64,000 bases of DNA from Uranotaenia lowii (Eukaryota > Arthropoda > Insecta > Diptera > Culicidae). This document shows positions 1 to 13,000 of this stretch, in pieces. Position 1 is the stretch's first letter. Each line of letters starts with the position of its first letter. The position numbers were made by a program, and so were the translations under genes. Where the stretch lies: the NCBI RefSeq assembly GCF_029784155.1, contig NC_073693.1:239010750-239074749 (forward strand). Direction: 5' to 3'. The notes beneath the pieces were generated by a model. The model did not search any database. It was not told the origin of the DNA and was given only the letters and a program-made list of their open reading frames with translations.

Positions 1-2425
1 ATCATTCTTTACTCAAAAAACTACTCCATGCCCAATTTCACATCCATCGGTCTAGTAGTTTCAAAATTCTTGAAAAACAAATTTATTCTATTTTTTCTAT
101 TTGTATATATATTTTGACGATTTTTAGTAAAATTCATACAACGGTTAAACGCATTAATAAAAAAACGAATCTCCAGTTTTTTGATATTGTAAAGATTGTA
201 ACGAAAATTTCCAAATGCAATCAACGATAAAATTTTCGACTTGCTCCATTTGGAGCTACTGAAGCTCTAAAAGAGTCATTTTTCAACACGTATTGCCTCA
301 TACCTTCAAAACAAAAACAAATTTTGGTAATCCGTTATCAACAAAAAATGCGCATTATAATTATCTAAAATATTGCTGGACAAATGATTTTGATAAAATG
401 TCACCATGAAAAAATATCAAGATAAAACTGATTTTTATAGGAGAACCCTAACATCAAGAAAACAAGTTGTCATAAAACTATCAGATCAAAAGATAGATGT
501 CTTCGTAATGTTTAATAAATTATTATGTTCTACAATATTGTAGAATAATATAGGCCTCTATCTTATCACAGCTAGGGAATAATTTTCGGATCTTAGAAAT
601 CTTATTAACCGCCCTAAAATTTTTCCAGTCAGAATGACCGCCTTTAGTTGTTGTAAAAGTTTGTCTAAGACATCAAATGCATCAAACTGGAGGGCAAGAC
701 GCTCATAATTGTTTTCCACTAAATTTTATGGACCTGCAATGTGCAAGGGTCCTTTGACCACGTTAATAGTCATCTGCCGACAAACGCTTCGTCTGAAGCT
801 GAGATTTTAATGGCTGAAATGCTTCTTTCTGTCAGTTTGTATCAACAATGCTACATGTGTTTCTTTTATCGTTGCATCGTTGTATCTGGTTTCGCCCTGC
901 ATCTTGTGTTAAATTAAGCATATCATTTTTTTTTTCGAGGCTCCGCCTGGCTATGCTTTATTTTATATTCTATTCGCTGTTGTATGGGTTCATGTCCCCA
1001 AGCACTACCTGGACGTTGTTCGCAGCATAACATCTCAACCATTTATTAATTTTTTTGTCGAACTCGTATCATCTGACGATCTTCAAAGGAGATGTGTGAC
1101 ATTTCGTATAGATTAAGAACACCAAATTTGTAGAACAATCGTGTATAAAAGTTAAAGCCAAAAATATCAATTTTGTAGCTTTGCTAGAACAAATAATGTC
1201 ATATTTCCATACAAACTCGAGTGCTGTCAGGATAGTGCCTAAGGGTCTGAATCTGGAACATAACCCTATTCTTGGACCACCCTAACGGTCACTCGAAATA
1301 TTTCTTTGGAAGCTATCTTTGAAAGATGAATTTGCTTAAATGTCTCTCATATCTTTTCTTTTTCGATTAAAAACTGCTATTCGAATCGTTATTATCGTTA
1401 TTTGTAAATTAAAATTTACGTTACTCTTTTTTATTACTCATATATTAAATTAAAAAATTAAATAACAACATAAATCGTCGTTTCGTTCTGCTTCCTCTCA
1501 GTACGAGATTCAAATGCCACCGATGAACATCCGCCTTGGATATTGAAACGTATGTATGAACCAGTGTCTTCTCCAAATAGGTAAATTACCTGTGCGTGTT
1601 CACCGCAAAGATCACCTTGAGCTTCGCGAGGAAACGACGTGTTGCAAATGCCCCCCGAAACTTCTCCTATTCTGTCGGTCAAAAATTGCCAAATGCGGTT
1701 CATTTCGCAGCAATGGTTTTTTTATTTGCTTCTTCAAAATTTGCACGAAACAAATTTGGTATAAACGGATCCATTCCGTTGAGAGTGCTATTTGAGAAGC
1801 TCCGCGCGGGGAGTATTGACCAGTAGATTTTAGCGCGCATGTCCGTTCCCACAGAGGCAAAGGGCACCATTGCCGGATCTATACGACAAGTTAGAGATGA
1901 CGATGTTGTGATGAAATGAATTTGCTCAGTTCATTTTGCTCCAGGAGAATTGGGTTTTGAGCAAATTGTTGGAAAGCCGCGATGCTCCCTCTTTCTCACG
2001 ATTCTCCCCTTTTTCAAGCGCTCTGGGAAGTTAACTGGAGGGAGGGCTTCAAAAATTGTAGGTTGCCGGTTTTATTTTGAAGACGTCTGGCGCTCCCAAA
2101 ACACGTGATAAATCTATTAACTTAACGTTTATTTTGTAGCTGGTGTGAGCAGGTGATTATAACTCAATACAATTAATTTTTATGGCTCGTCGAAAATAGC
2201 TGTTTATACTTTTGGTTTCATGTTTTCCTGTTTAATAAATCATAGCTGAAGCTGAATAGAAGAATATTTGTCAATTTGTCAATAGTGGCTCCAGAGAGGA
2301 AATTCTATTCTCTAAATATTTTTTTCTATGTACATCTAGAAATCCTCATAACACCTACAATAGATAAAAAATAAATAAATAAAATACTAAACGATGATTT
2401 TTTTTTAATTTTTTTTTCTTAACAG
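1..2425. other. Npl4 intron (left part), no exon seen
   Basis: This stretch precedes the first recognisable Npl4 exon and ends in a pyrimidine-rich tract and an AG acceptor at 2424-2425. I found no coding exon in it on either strand; the small open frames overlap each other and look random. It contains one arm of a dispersed repeat at about 322-575, which returns in reverse complement near 24.99-25.25 kb. The assignment as intron is an inference from the phase-0 acceptor. Confidence 0.55.
322..575 (-). repeat. Dispersed ~250-bp repeat with an 18-bp palindrome
   Basis: The reverse complement of this block matches 24988-25250 along its length with moderate divergence. Both copies contain the perfect palindrome TTCTACAATATTGTAGAA, next to a shared GTGATAAGAT..GAGGCCTA motif. 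No TIR or target duplication was identified, so the class is unknown. Confidence 0.65.
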
Positions 2426-3179
2426 GAAAAGGATGCCTACGGTAACGAGGTGCAGCGATTGGGACGTCCGCTGCCGGTCGAATATCTGCTGGTCGATGTG
2501 CCGGCCTCCACTCCGATGATACCGATGTTCACATTCCACGAGCGGAAAGATATTGCTCAGTACTTCCCGGTCGAGAATCGACTGATCGACGGACACATCC
2601 AGGACTTTGCTGCCCTCAGTGACTATCTGGCCAAGTCACGATCTCTGGACTTTTTGGATGTTAGTATTTGAACTATATTTGTGGTTGTCAAAATTTTGAT
2701 TATTTTTCTTTTTTCAGGTTATGTCAGATTTCCACTTATTGCTATACTTGTATCGAATGGATATGTTGCCGATGAAATCACAGATGTCCACCCTGTTGGA
2801 AGCTCTGCGCACTAAAGACAGAACTATCGTTAACGAATGGAAGAATCAAGAAGTTTGGAGAACCTTAGAGCAACTGATATCGGCTAGTTCTCATAATGAT
2901 GAGTCAGTATCTTAGAATAGAATTGTTAAAAATCTTACAGTTTTAGTAACAAACATTTTTCAAATTTTTGTAGATCGAGCATGAACAACGACGTTGAATT
3001 CGTATCTGCTAGTGATGTGGAGCAGAACTGGACTTGTAACCATTGTACATTTATCAATAGCCGAGAGCTGCCGACCTGTGAAATTTGCAACCTTCCCAGG
3101 TAAGTCCCAGTTTATACCGATTGTTAAGTGATTTACCCTATTGCATTTATTTTAATCACATCATTCCACCAGGGTTTAA
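2426..3179 (+). CDS. Npl4: Npl4 (nuclear protein localization 4 homolog), four 3'-terminal exons
   Basis: This is the C-terminal part of the ubiquitin-binding cofactor that, with Ufd1, directs the p97/VCP ATPase to ubiquitylated substrates. Exons are 2426-2659, 2718-2902, 2974-3099 and 3173-3179, with GT..AG boundaries and compatible phases; the stop is TAA at 3177-3179. The first exon gives the end of the Npl4 core domain (GRPLPVEYLLVDVP). The second carries the conserved SDFHLLLYL block. The third encodes an NZF/RanBP2-type zinc finger: WTCNHCTF, a spacer, then CEICNLPR, so four cysteines in CX2CX10CX2C spacing. The last exon contributes only the end of an Arg codon, one Val and the stop. 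Zinc finger and stop position agree with the family C-terminus. The N-terminal exons lie left of the window. Confidence 0.93.
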
Positions 3180-3871
3180 TATGTCTACCAATTACTGCTG
3201 AAGTGAATCATCGCAAGACGATGATGAAGACTACTCTCGTTCTACCCAAATTTGGATCATTAAAAATGCGGTTTGTTCTGGTGGCGTGGCTCTACTAAGG
3301 TCCCGTCTAAATATTTTATCAAATTTAAAAATTGTCATTCTGAAGCTGTGTGGAAACATTAATTTGTTTTCCTATTTGAGAAGAAGAAAAACACATATTT
3401 GTTGTCTCTACGTGGATTGGTTAGCCGTAAATCTTAGCGAACTAGCTCTGGAAAGTGATAGTGTGTGAGCTGTGACTCGGAAAGTTTGTTAGGATTTCCA
3501 TTGATTTTCTCAAAAAGAATCTTACAAAAATTTTCGATATCAGCATCAGAAGAAACACGTCAATCGGTTGAGTTCTTACTTGTAAGAATATATTTATTTT
3601 TGCATCTTAAAATATACCGTGAGTAATGGATCTATGATCTTTTCTTTATCTTGTCGTTTTGAATATCACTTCCAAATGTTTGTCATCAAATCAAAATTCC
3701 ACCCACAATGTACACTTATAAAACCAAATCAGGAAGAGTCCTAATTGGGAATTATTTATTACTCAAACTTAAGATATCTTATAAAGAAACTTTAATTCTA
3801 TTGGAAATACCATCCGATGGTTTACCCCTGACGTGATACTGGGTATTTTGAGTACTTTTCGTCTAACCCCT

Positions 3872-4053
3872 TCAAACTGTTTCCTCGACTTCAGTTGATC
3901 GTTTCTGCAACTGAATCATGTGTCCATCGGCGAATCGGAGCATCGATTCCAGCTTGAATCGTATATCCTCCGGTCGCATTTGCGTTGTTATTCTATACTT
4001 ACGCAGCAACTGCACCAAAACGATTTTCATGCTCATCATGGCGTACCTGTATC
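3872..4053 (-). CDS. P450 exon 4: L-helix and C-terminus
   Basis: It supplies the last two bases of the haem-loop Gly, then YRYAMMSMKIVLVQLL and a C-terminus ending EVEETV followed by TGA at 3874-3872. It lies over 8 kb from exon 3 and under 1 kb from the Npl4 stop. The two genes converge. Confidence 0.92.
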
Positions 4054-7000
4054 CTGGAATGGAAAATAAAACCTTTAAGTTTTAAAATTATTTATAAATT
4101 ATTCATCTTTTTACTCATTATGAGTAAAAAAATCCGCATTTCAGACTTCGAGTGTTGCCTTTTTAAAAGTGATAACTCAATCAATCCACGAATGACTTTC
4201 GAGTATTGCTCCAATTAAGTTCTTGCACGCTTATATGATTTGGAGAACACCAAGAAAAAATGTGAAACTGTCTTTTGAAAAATTGACCGAATATATAATC
4301 ACTTAGAACTGTAAAGCAGGAAGAAATTCTCCTAAAACCAACCTTTTCCAGCGTGGGTGGCAGAGCTAGAATCCAATTGAACTACCCAACAGTTCATCAC
4401 TGGTGCAACCAAAAATACGCCATTGAACTCACGAACAATCCCATCTACAAAACATATGGTTAGATTACCGAAACTTCACCAGGCCGGCATATTCGGAGGA
4501 AATCGCAGCAGCAAACATGAGAAAGAAAGGTGGATTAGCATCAACAAACCATGACTTCTACGTTGAACAAGATAGAAACAGATGTCGGACATAAACTGTA
4601 AGATTGGCGACGACCAAGGGAAACCGAAAGTTGACATTGAGCAACATTGAACAATGTTTTCCACCAACAAGCGATCAGAACAACAACAATGTTGTTGTGA
4701 CTAAAACTGGTCAAACTCTAACATAAAGTTTATTCTAGAAATTTCGAGAAAAATTCAAAGTCAATTTGTCACACTGGGACAAATGGACGCATAAGTGTCA
4801 CACTGAGACGATTGGACGCATATTTGTCACACTCAATAAATGAATGTATTATAACTTCGGAACGTCTAAATAGATTTTCACCAAACTTGGCATACGTGTC
4901 CTTGATAGTCGCGAGGGGAGCATGGAAATATAAAGAGGGGGAAAGGTCACTGTTTTCGCGACATCCCAGTATGTGTAAGAAAAACTCTGCAAACTGCTTC
5001 GGGTTCGTTGCTGGCGCTTGGAAGAGTGAATGCAAACGTAACCCTTTTCACAACATTAGTCAAATATTACTCTTCCGGCGCTGTGAAACTGTTATCCAAA
5101 ATTGTCCAGGATGGCCATAAGTGATTTTCGGTGGTTTTAGCAGACCATTTCTTCTTTAGTTTTGCTTTGAGTTTTTATTTTGACGCACCTCGCAAAATAC
5201 CGCAGATGTCTGTTTTTTAAAGTTTAGGAAGTATGCCGCCAGAGTTACTTCATCCGGAACTTGTTCCAGGACCATATTCACTTCAAACGTATTGATTGTC
5301 GTATTCTGGTATCGCTTCTCTCGCGGTTGCGGCATTTTCAACACGGCAGCTGACAGTTTGTTGAAGAAATGTTGCTTCCTGTACAGTGAGTGAGCTGCCG
5401 CAAATGGCTCCCCGTGCCGTTTCATTGATCGAACCCGTTAAACACTTCATGTTTGTCACCAAATAATGTACGCTTTCGAATAATCCGATTCAGACCTGAT
5501 TTTTTAAATTTAAGCTTCCATTTACGAATAAAACACAAGAGCCACGCACGAAATTCCAAACCAAACAAATACTGAGAAAATGTTCGTGGTGTGACAAATA
5601 TGCGTCCATTTTTCGACTATTCATAGAATTTCGCGGCATAAATGTCACACAAGGATTTTCATTAAAAAAAACAGTTCATTTTCAAAAAATTTGATCGAGG
5701 CTCATATGATAGGAATATACTTTAGAGATCTACGGCATTGAAGTCAACAAAAGTTGCGAAACTGTGCGATAACAGCAAAATGTTTTGGTGAAACTTTAAT
5801 TGCGTTTTTCTCGCTTTGCCTTTTTGTAACATGTGACATTTATGCTTCCAACGGCAGTGAAGCAAATGCTGACTTTTTTTTAAACAAACACAAACACTTA
5901 CAGGATCTCAATGGAACTTGATGTTTCTTCGAAGAGATTCCTTTTTATTTTAATAACTCTAAGCGTACATCTTTCGAGGATATGATAGCTAGCATCTCAC
6001 AAATGCTAAAACCACCAACCTACAAAATGTGTACTATGTATACCGTGATCGGGATTCGATCTTATGCCCGCTGCATTGGAAGACTTGAAGGCTATCCTCT
6101 ACGCCACGGGCTGCGGATTTGGAAAAGGCAACCGCAAAATTGTGAATTGCCCAAATCTGCTTATTGGCGGATGTGTATCGAAAGAGTACGTCAAAAAAAA
6201 TATCTAGAAGTGCAAGCTAAACTTCATAGAGTATGTGGAAAAAAAAATTGCCAATAAATATGGTGTACTTTGCCGGATAAATAGGTATTTGACTTTCTGG
6301 TCAAAAATCAATTATATGAAGTCAGTAATTATACCATATTTTGATTACTGTTCTACAATTCTTCTTCATTCTTCAGATACACAAATAAAGCGATTGCAGA
6401 AAATCCAAAAAACATTATGAGAGTTTTGATACGTTGCAACTAGGCGTGCTCTTATGCTCGACACGCTTAAATGGTTTGGTTTTGTTTTGTTTCGATATAG
6501 TCACTTTAACATCTTTATGTCATTCACGACTTAAATCAGCGATGCAGTTGGCGGACAGTCATTGAAAAACTTACCGGGACAACTGTGATCGATGTTTACT
6601 CTTGGGCTCGAATTCACGGACATCGGATCAGGAAACAACTGCCTTGCCAACTGAGCTAAATCACAAGCCCGCTTAAATCGTTATCTGTGAAACAACGTAT
6701 TGCGTATAACAGCCTGATGTTTGTCCATAAAATGGAAATCGGAATGTTTCCTTAATATTTGGCTCTAGATCTACAGTTCGGAAGAGCGTGGTTTTAGACT
6801 ACCAATTGCTAAAAAAAAAATGACGAAACGATCTATATTCTACAACGGCTTGAAAACATCGAAGATAATTCGAGTATGAACAGCTTCAAAAGAATGGCAA
6901 TAACCTTTGGAATAAGAACCTTTGGATTTTTTGGAATAAGGCGGCATCCATAAATTACGTAACGCAAAAAATGCACTTTTTTGACCCCCTCCCCCCCGTA

Positions 7001-10000
7001 TGTCACAAATCGTCACGCTTGGACGTACCCCCCTATGAAAATTACGTAACGCTGATAATTACCCCCCCCCCCCCCCACCATCTTTTCATTATTTTGAATA
7101 ATGGTTTTCGATGGTAAGAAAAGATTTTAATATAAAATTTATTAACGTTCTTCGAAACGGAATTAATCTATTCAAATCGCTTTCTAGTACTCATTGATGA
7201 TAACTCTCTGATAAAATAATATGATTGTCTTATTACTAGTTGTTCTGTGCTTGTTAACTGATGATCTACCTTGTTTAATTTATTTTGTTCAAGGAGCAAA
7301 ATAAATTATACAATTATGTAAAATATACTCCACTAAGTAATATTCGTCGGAATAACCAAAATTGCATTTTTTAGATGAATTGAGAAAATATAGTAAAATT
7401 TCCGTCTTAAAGTTGAATAGAGTTCTTGGGGGTAAATGTACAAATCTAATATTCAATTTTCTAGCGATTATTTCTTGGAAAAAAAGGGAAGGTTACAAAC
7501 CAGTTTAATCATATTAAAGCTTACAAATTTTAAACTGATTCTGGTGGGCTTATCATTCTGCAAAAATTGTATGACATCATAATAGCTGCGATTAAACTGA
7601 AATTTTTAAGGAAAAAATCGTTACGTAACGATGAGCATACCTCCCCCCCTCCCCTATGTCACAATTCGTAACGCTCGAGCTTACTCCCTCCCCCCCCTAG
7701 GAGCGTTACGTAATTAATGGATGCCCCCTAAGAACCTTTTAACATAAGCAAGAATCCTAAATGGGGTCTTTATAATGTGAAGGCAATCTGATGCGTTATC
7801 AGACATATAATCTGTGCAGTGATGGAAATACGCGGGAGTTGATAAGACAAGTAGCACAGAAAATGACAAAGAAATGTATGAACAAATATCCAAAGGATAA
7901 ATTGTCCCGCTCACTTCAAAAAAGCGTATGGGGTGGAGGGAGGACCCAAATAGGCCTCATTGGACCATCACAAAAAATACTTTACTAAGGTAAGACTCTA
8001 CTTTCGGCGTAGGGAGATCTTCTAGGACAATCGTGTGCGTCGTGCAGGAAATCTCTACCGTCGTGAAGTATCTGAGTAAAACGTGCCCCCTGCGACAGAA
8101 GCTGCGGGAATAAGATAATACCTTTTCCACAGTCAAACTCGTAGAGCGAAGAGTATCCATGTCGGAGGAGGAGGAGGAGGAGGAGGAGGATCATCCGAAT
8201 TGTTCCTTAAATTCCCGGACGTGTGTTGTGACAAACGCGTATCCAGAATAAGCTGCTCACGGTTGGGCACACGGTCGGGCAAAGGAGAGGGCTTTGAGCC
8301 AACACAAGCTGAGCCATGGCCTTTATAGACAAAGTCGGGTCTAGATATGTGGACGTAAATATCGGCCGAAAATAAAAAAACAGTGAATACAGAGAGGGGG
8401 CTCGAGTAACGAGAAAAGGCCAGACCTCAAGTCATTCGATGAAAGATCTAAGTCTTGAATCGTAACAAGAGGGGTAGTGTACTGGAGGTGACTTTACCTC
8501 CACCGGAACCGGATGGGAATCATGACCAGAGGCTCCAGGTGGACTTTATGGCGTAGGGGTACAAGGTATCATGAGTCGTCCAATTGCACCCATGGAAGTA
8601 CAAACTTGAAGGAGGCGTGGAGCGGTGGCTCGGCGTAAATGGATTTACGAAAAAAGTGAAAAGGTCTACAGTAGACGAAATCCGAATGATGACTAAATAC
8701 GTACATACAAAGCTAAAACGCTAAAGTTCTCCTCATTCCCCATTGTCACGATCGACGTTAAAAACACTTTCATCAACGCCAGAGTCATTGCCAAAGCGCT
8801 GTAAAGGATGCGAGTTTCCAATAAATTTTGTTTATGATAATACGAAGATTCTCTAGAAACCGAGTCCTCATCTACAAAACTAGTACTACGGTTTAATGAT
8901 TGGCTTTTAGACGCTTCTCTTCTTTCGTAGATATTGAAACCCTTTCCACAAACACCGGTTTTCAGGAGGCAGGTATTCAACCTTTTTTGCGTTCAAATCT
9001 CATTATATACGGCGTTCCAGAAAACAAGTCCGAATATGGAACCCTGTGAAACATCTGCTTCTAGACCGATAGATAGTTATTCGGTTACGGTTACGTTAAC
9101 TGGACTCCACAAGTTGGGGAAAGATCCCACGACGTGCTCATGAATGGGACTTAGAACACAGACGTTGTCTTTTGGTATTTTATGCATTCAGTTGCTGCTG
9201 GTAGCACCACCCAAGTAACAATTTTAGCTTTATTATGGTCAGCAAAACATCGTTAGGACTACACTAAGGTTTTTTTACGCGACATGAAATCCGTCGTTAA
9301 CGTATAGGGCTTGGATTATTTTGCATCATAAAACGTGTTGATTCACGAGAGCCGTACTGAAGAACTGTACCTATGGCAAAAAACCGTGTAAAAAGAAGCC
9401 GTGCCATAAAAAACGGGGCAAAACCAAACAGCGTAAAAAAAACTTTAGTGTATAGTATTAATCAAGGGGGGTACATAGTAATTCAATGACCTTGGTATTA
9501 ATCTTCATAAAAAGCTATGCACTCACCAGAACTCTAATAAAGCTAAATAAAGCTATAAGATTTTCCAATGCTTTCATAAAGCTTTCATAAAACATGTCAG
9601 CCATTTTGGTGTTTTCGATTTCATTAGTTTTACGAGTTTTTTTTCTAGCAACCATGATGGTTGATGATAGCATTATTGAGAAATGATCGGGTAAAATTGA
9701 TATAAAAATGTTATCTTTTAAGCATATTCTAAGCCTCTTTTTTAATGCCGGTAAAGATGTTAGGTAAAATGATAATTGACTTATTATTTTTATAACGGTT
9801 TTATGAGAGCTATTTAAATTGCTAGAATTTTGACGCTTCTTTCGCAAGCCAACCAACTACACGCGTAGGATGAGTTCCTCATTTCTGAGTTGTTAATCAT
9901 TAATTAATACAGAAAATGAGGACAGACTTTTTGAATGAAATAAATAAGATACTGATTGTGAATGGCCGGTGAAATAAAACCAGGAGTTGAAGTCGAAACC

Positions 10001-13000
10001 GAATTCCGTTTTCTGACGCCATTTTGAAATCCAAGATGGCATACAAAATTGACAGTTGGTGAAAGGGTTAAACTAGAAGAAGTCGTATTTTCGCTACCTG
10101 ACGCCACCACGACTTCTTCTAGTTTAGTCCTTTCACCCAATACCAATATTGTGGTATTTCACGATGGCGTCAGATAGCGAAATTTGACTTCTACTAGATT
10201 AGTCATTTCTCTTAATACTCATATTGTAGGAGTTTCATTTGATTTTCAGTGATTAACAGCATTTCAAAGTTCAGCGGAAGCTGTCATCTTGGATTTCAAA
10301 ATTGCACCAGATAGCGAAATTCGACTTGTACTCGTTGAGCCATTTTGACTAACACCCATATTTTGGGCGTTTCATGCGATTTTTAGTCATTTACAGTATT
10401 TTTAAGTTCTGCGTAAGTCGCCATCTTGGAATTCAATATAGCGTCGTACAACGAAATTCGACTTCTACTCGTTTATCCCTTCTACCTAATATCCATATTG
10501 TGGATGTTTCATGAGATTATCAATAATTTACAGCTTTGAAATTAAAAGCGGAAGCTGTCATCTTGGATTAACGATTGCGTCAAGCAACAATTATTTTTCC
10601 TTCTAGTTGGGCCCTTTCACTCAATACTCATATTGCAGAGGTGCTTCCGGTGATTTGAAGTTTTTCAATGATTTTTATATATTTTTTTCTATTTAACTCA
10701 AAAACAACACATATAACTTATCAAAATGTGTTAAAATGAAAATTCCAATCTTACATCAGCGTGTCCTGTTTGTATAATAGCACTGAGTGCTATTATAAAA
10801 CATGCATAAGAAAGCATATAGAGCAAATTTCTAAGTTTGTGTTTATTGAAGTTTTAACAGGGCATTGATAACTGTTTCAAAACAACTTAAACAGTATATT
10901 TAATAAATGCTTTATTAGCGTTTTCAAAACTACCTGAAAACGAATAGTTGAAACAAAATATAAGCATTTTTCATGACTATAATAAAACCGTCATAAAAGG
11001 AGCTGCACAAAAAATTACATTATAAAACCAACATAAAACTTCCTAATGCAAGTTGGCTTAATCTGTGTTACTTGAGCAATGTTACTAAGCTCCACCTCAT
11101 GCGAAAAGTTATCTACTACACCAGTTGATAGCCGAAATAGCCGCTCAGGCTCACTGTACAATATTGTCGCTTGGTACAGTACTCAAAGTTGTCTATGTCC
11201 TAAACGAGAAACAGGTAAAAATTTTAATTTTTCTCCGACAACGACCAGCGTGCGATCATGTGTTCAAAACATAATGACACAATGGATAATATGGATTTGG
11301 TTGATTTGGAAAAGCGAAAAACACGATGTTTCATAGTTATAAGGCCCTCAATGGCCCTCAACAAAAATCAAGCAAAAAAAATGAAAAAAAAATCATCAAA
11401 CCTACCATGATTATTTTTATAAAACTTGCTCGAAAAATTTCGTTTTGGAGGCATACAGAAAAAACTTTTACAGCACAATTAGTTTTTTTTCGTTTGATTT
11501 GTCAAATGAAGTGAATAAATCTGGGCATTTTTCAATGAAATCCTGGCAACCGGACCGGGCCGAACTGTTCCTTAATTTTGTTTTAAATATCCGGGCAACC
11601 TCAGTATAAACGAATACGTTGGAAATACAAATACAAGTGGACAGGAGCTAGCCAATAAAGCAGTTCTATTTAAGTCATGCTAAAAATAGCACCGGCGAGC
11701 AGAAATAAGATGAAGGAAAAGAAGGAATATTGAAGTTGCATTTGTTTTCCGAAACAAATGTGTGAGCCTACTCAAAGTTTCTATTATAATAAAAAAAACT
11801 TAATGAAATTATTTTATCGGCTATATAGGTGAAATTGTATATTCTTTGAGAAAGAATATTTAAGAATTGAAAGAATATAGACGGATAGAAGATTAGAATA
11901 AGGTGAAAGATGTTGAAAATGAGCGGGAGGGTAATTTTAATTTGAAAACTTTTCATCACATTTCATCGTTTTGTTCCTCACGGGCCTACTATCTTGCAGT
12001 GGTTGATACTGATAGAGTTGTAGCAACCACCACACAATAGTAGGCCTAGCGTGGTTCGTCCCACAAGCGGAAACTTGCAGTACGAACGAACCTCTATATT
12101 CTTTCAATTCTTAAATATTCTTTCTCAAAGAATATACAATTTCACCGATATAGCCGATAAAATAATTTTATTAAACAAATTTACGGTGATTAACTCTTCA
12201 TTTCGATAATCAATACTTGGCTAAAAAGAAAATAAAAAAAACACATTTCATTTCGATAATAAAAAAAACTTTCGTTTAAAAGTCCACTGATAGTCGACGG
12301 GCAAGTCTGTTTCACGAGATGTGAATGAGATAAGCAGAGAGACTCTCGACTGGAAACCAGCTGAACTTCGACTAAAAATCGACATTCAAAAGCAAATGTC
12401 TAATAATTATCAACAAATATTTCAGCTTTCGTCAAGTGTAATTGCTTCACCCAAACTTACCTATACAACTCCTGGAACCGGCGCTAAATCCAAAAAATGC
12501 TCGTGGTACCTCTTTGGCAAATCGATACGGATTGAACTGAAGCGCATCCGGGCCCCAAATATCCTCACGTCGATGCAAGTTGAAAATGTGCATCACCATT
12601 GTGACACCCGCCGGAATCCGGATCCCATTGATGACGGATGATTCGGAGCTCCGCCGCGAAACCATAGGACCCACCGGGTAAAGTCTTATAACCTCGTATA
12701 TGAACATCTCGGTCAGCTCCAGCTGCTTCAACGATTCGAGCGTGAACTCGATGGCCTCCGACGGAAACACGGTTCGCATTTCTTCAACCAGTTTTTGTTG
12801 CCATTCCGGGTAAAAGCCCAGCGATAGACAGGTGCTGCTCATGATCGATGCCGCCGTGTCCGTTGCTGCACCGGAGATGGTTATCAAATTGTCGTAGATT
12901 TCCTTTTCATCAAATTTTCTCACTTTGTTTGAAAACAGTGCCCGGACGAAAATTTGAGGAACGTTGTACTTATCTTCGGGCTCTGCATTGGCCTTCGGGA

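Noticed and set aside
9202..11075. Whole block as one large TIR element (AAGTAAC at both ends)
   Set aside because: The candidate termini share only a short core and no target duplication is visible; kept only as a hint in the minisatellite finding.
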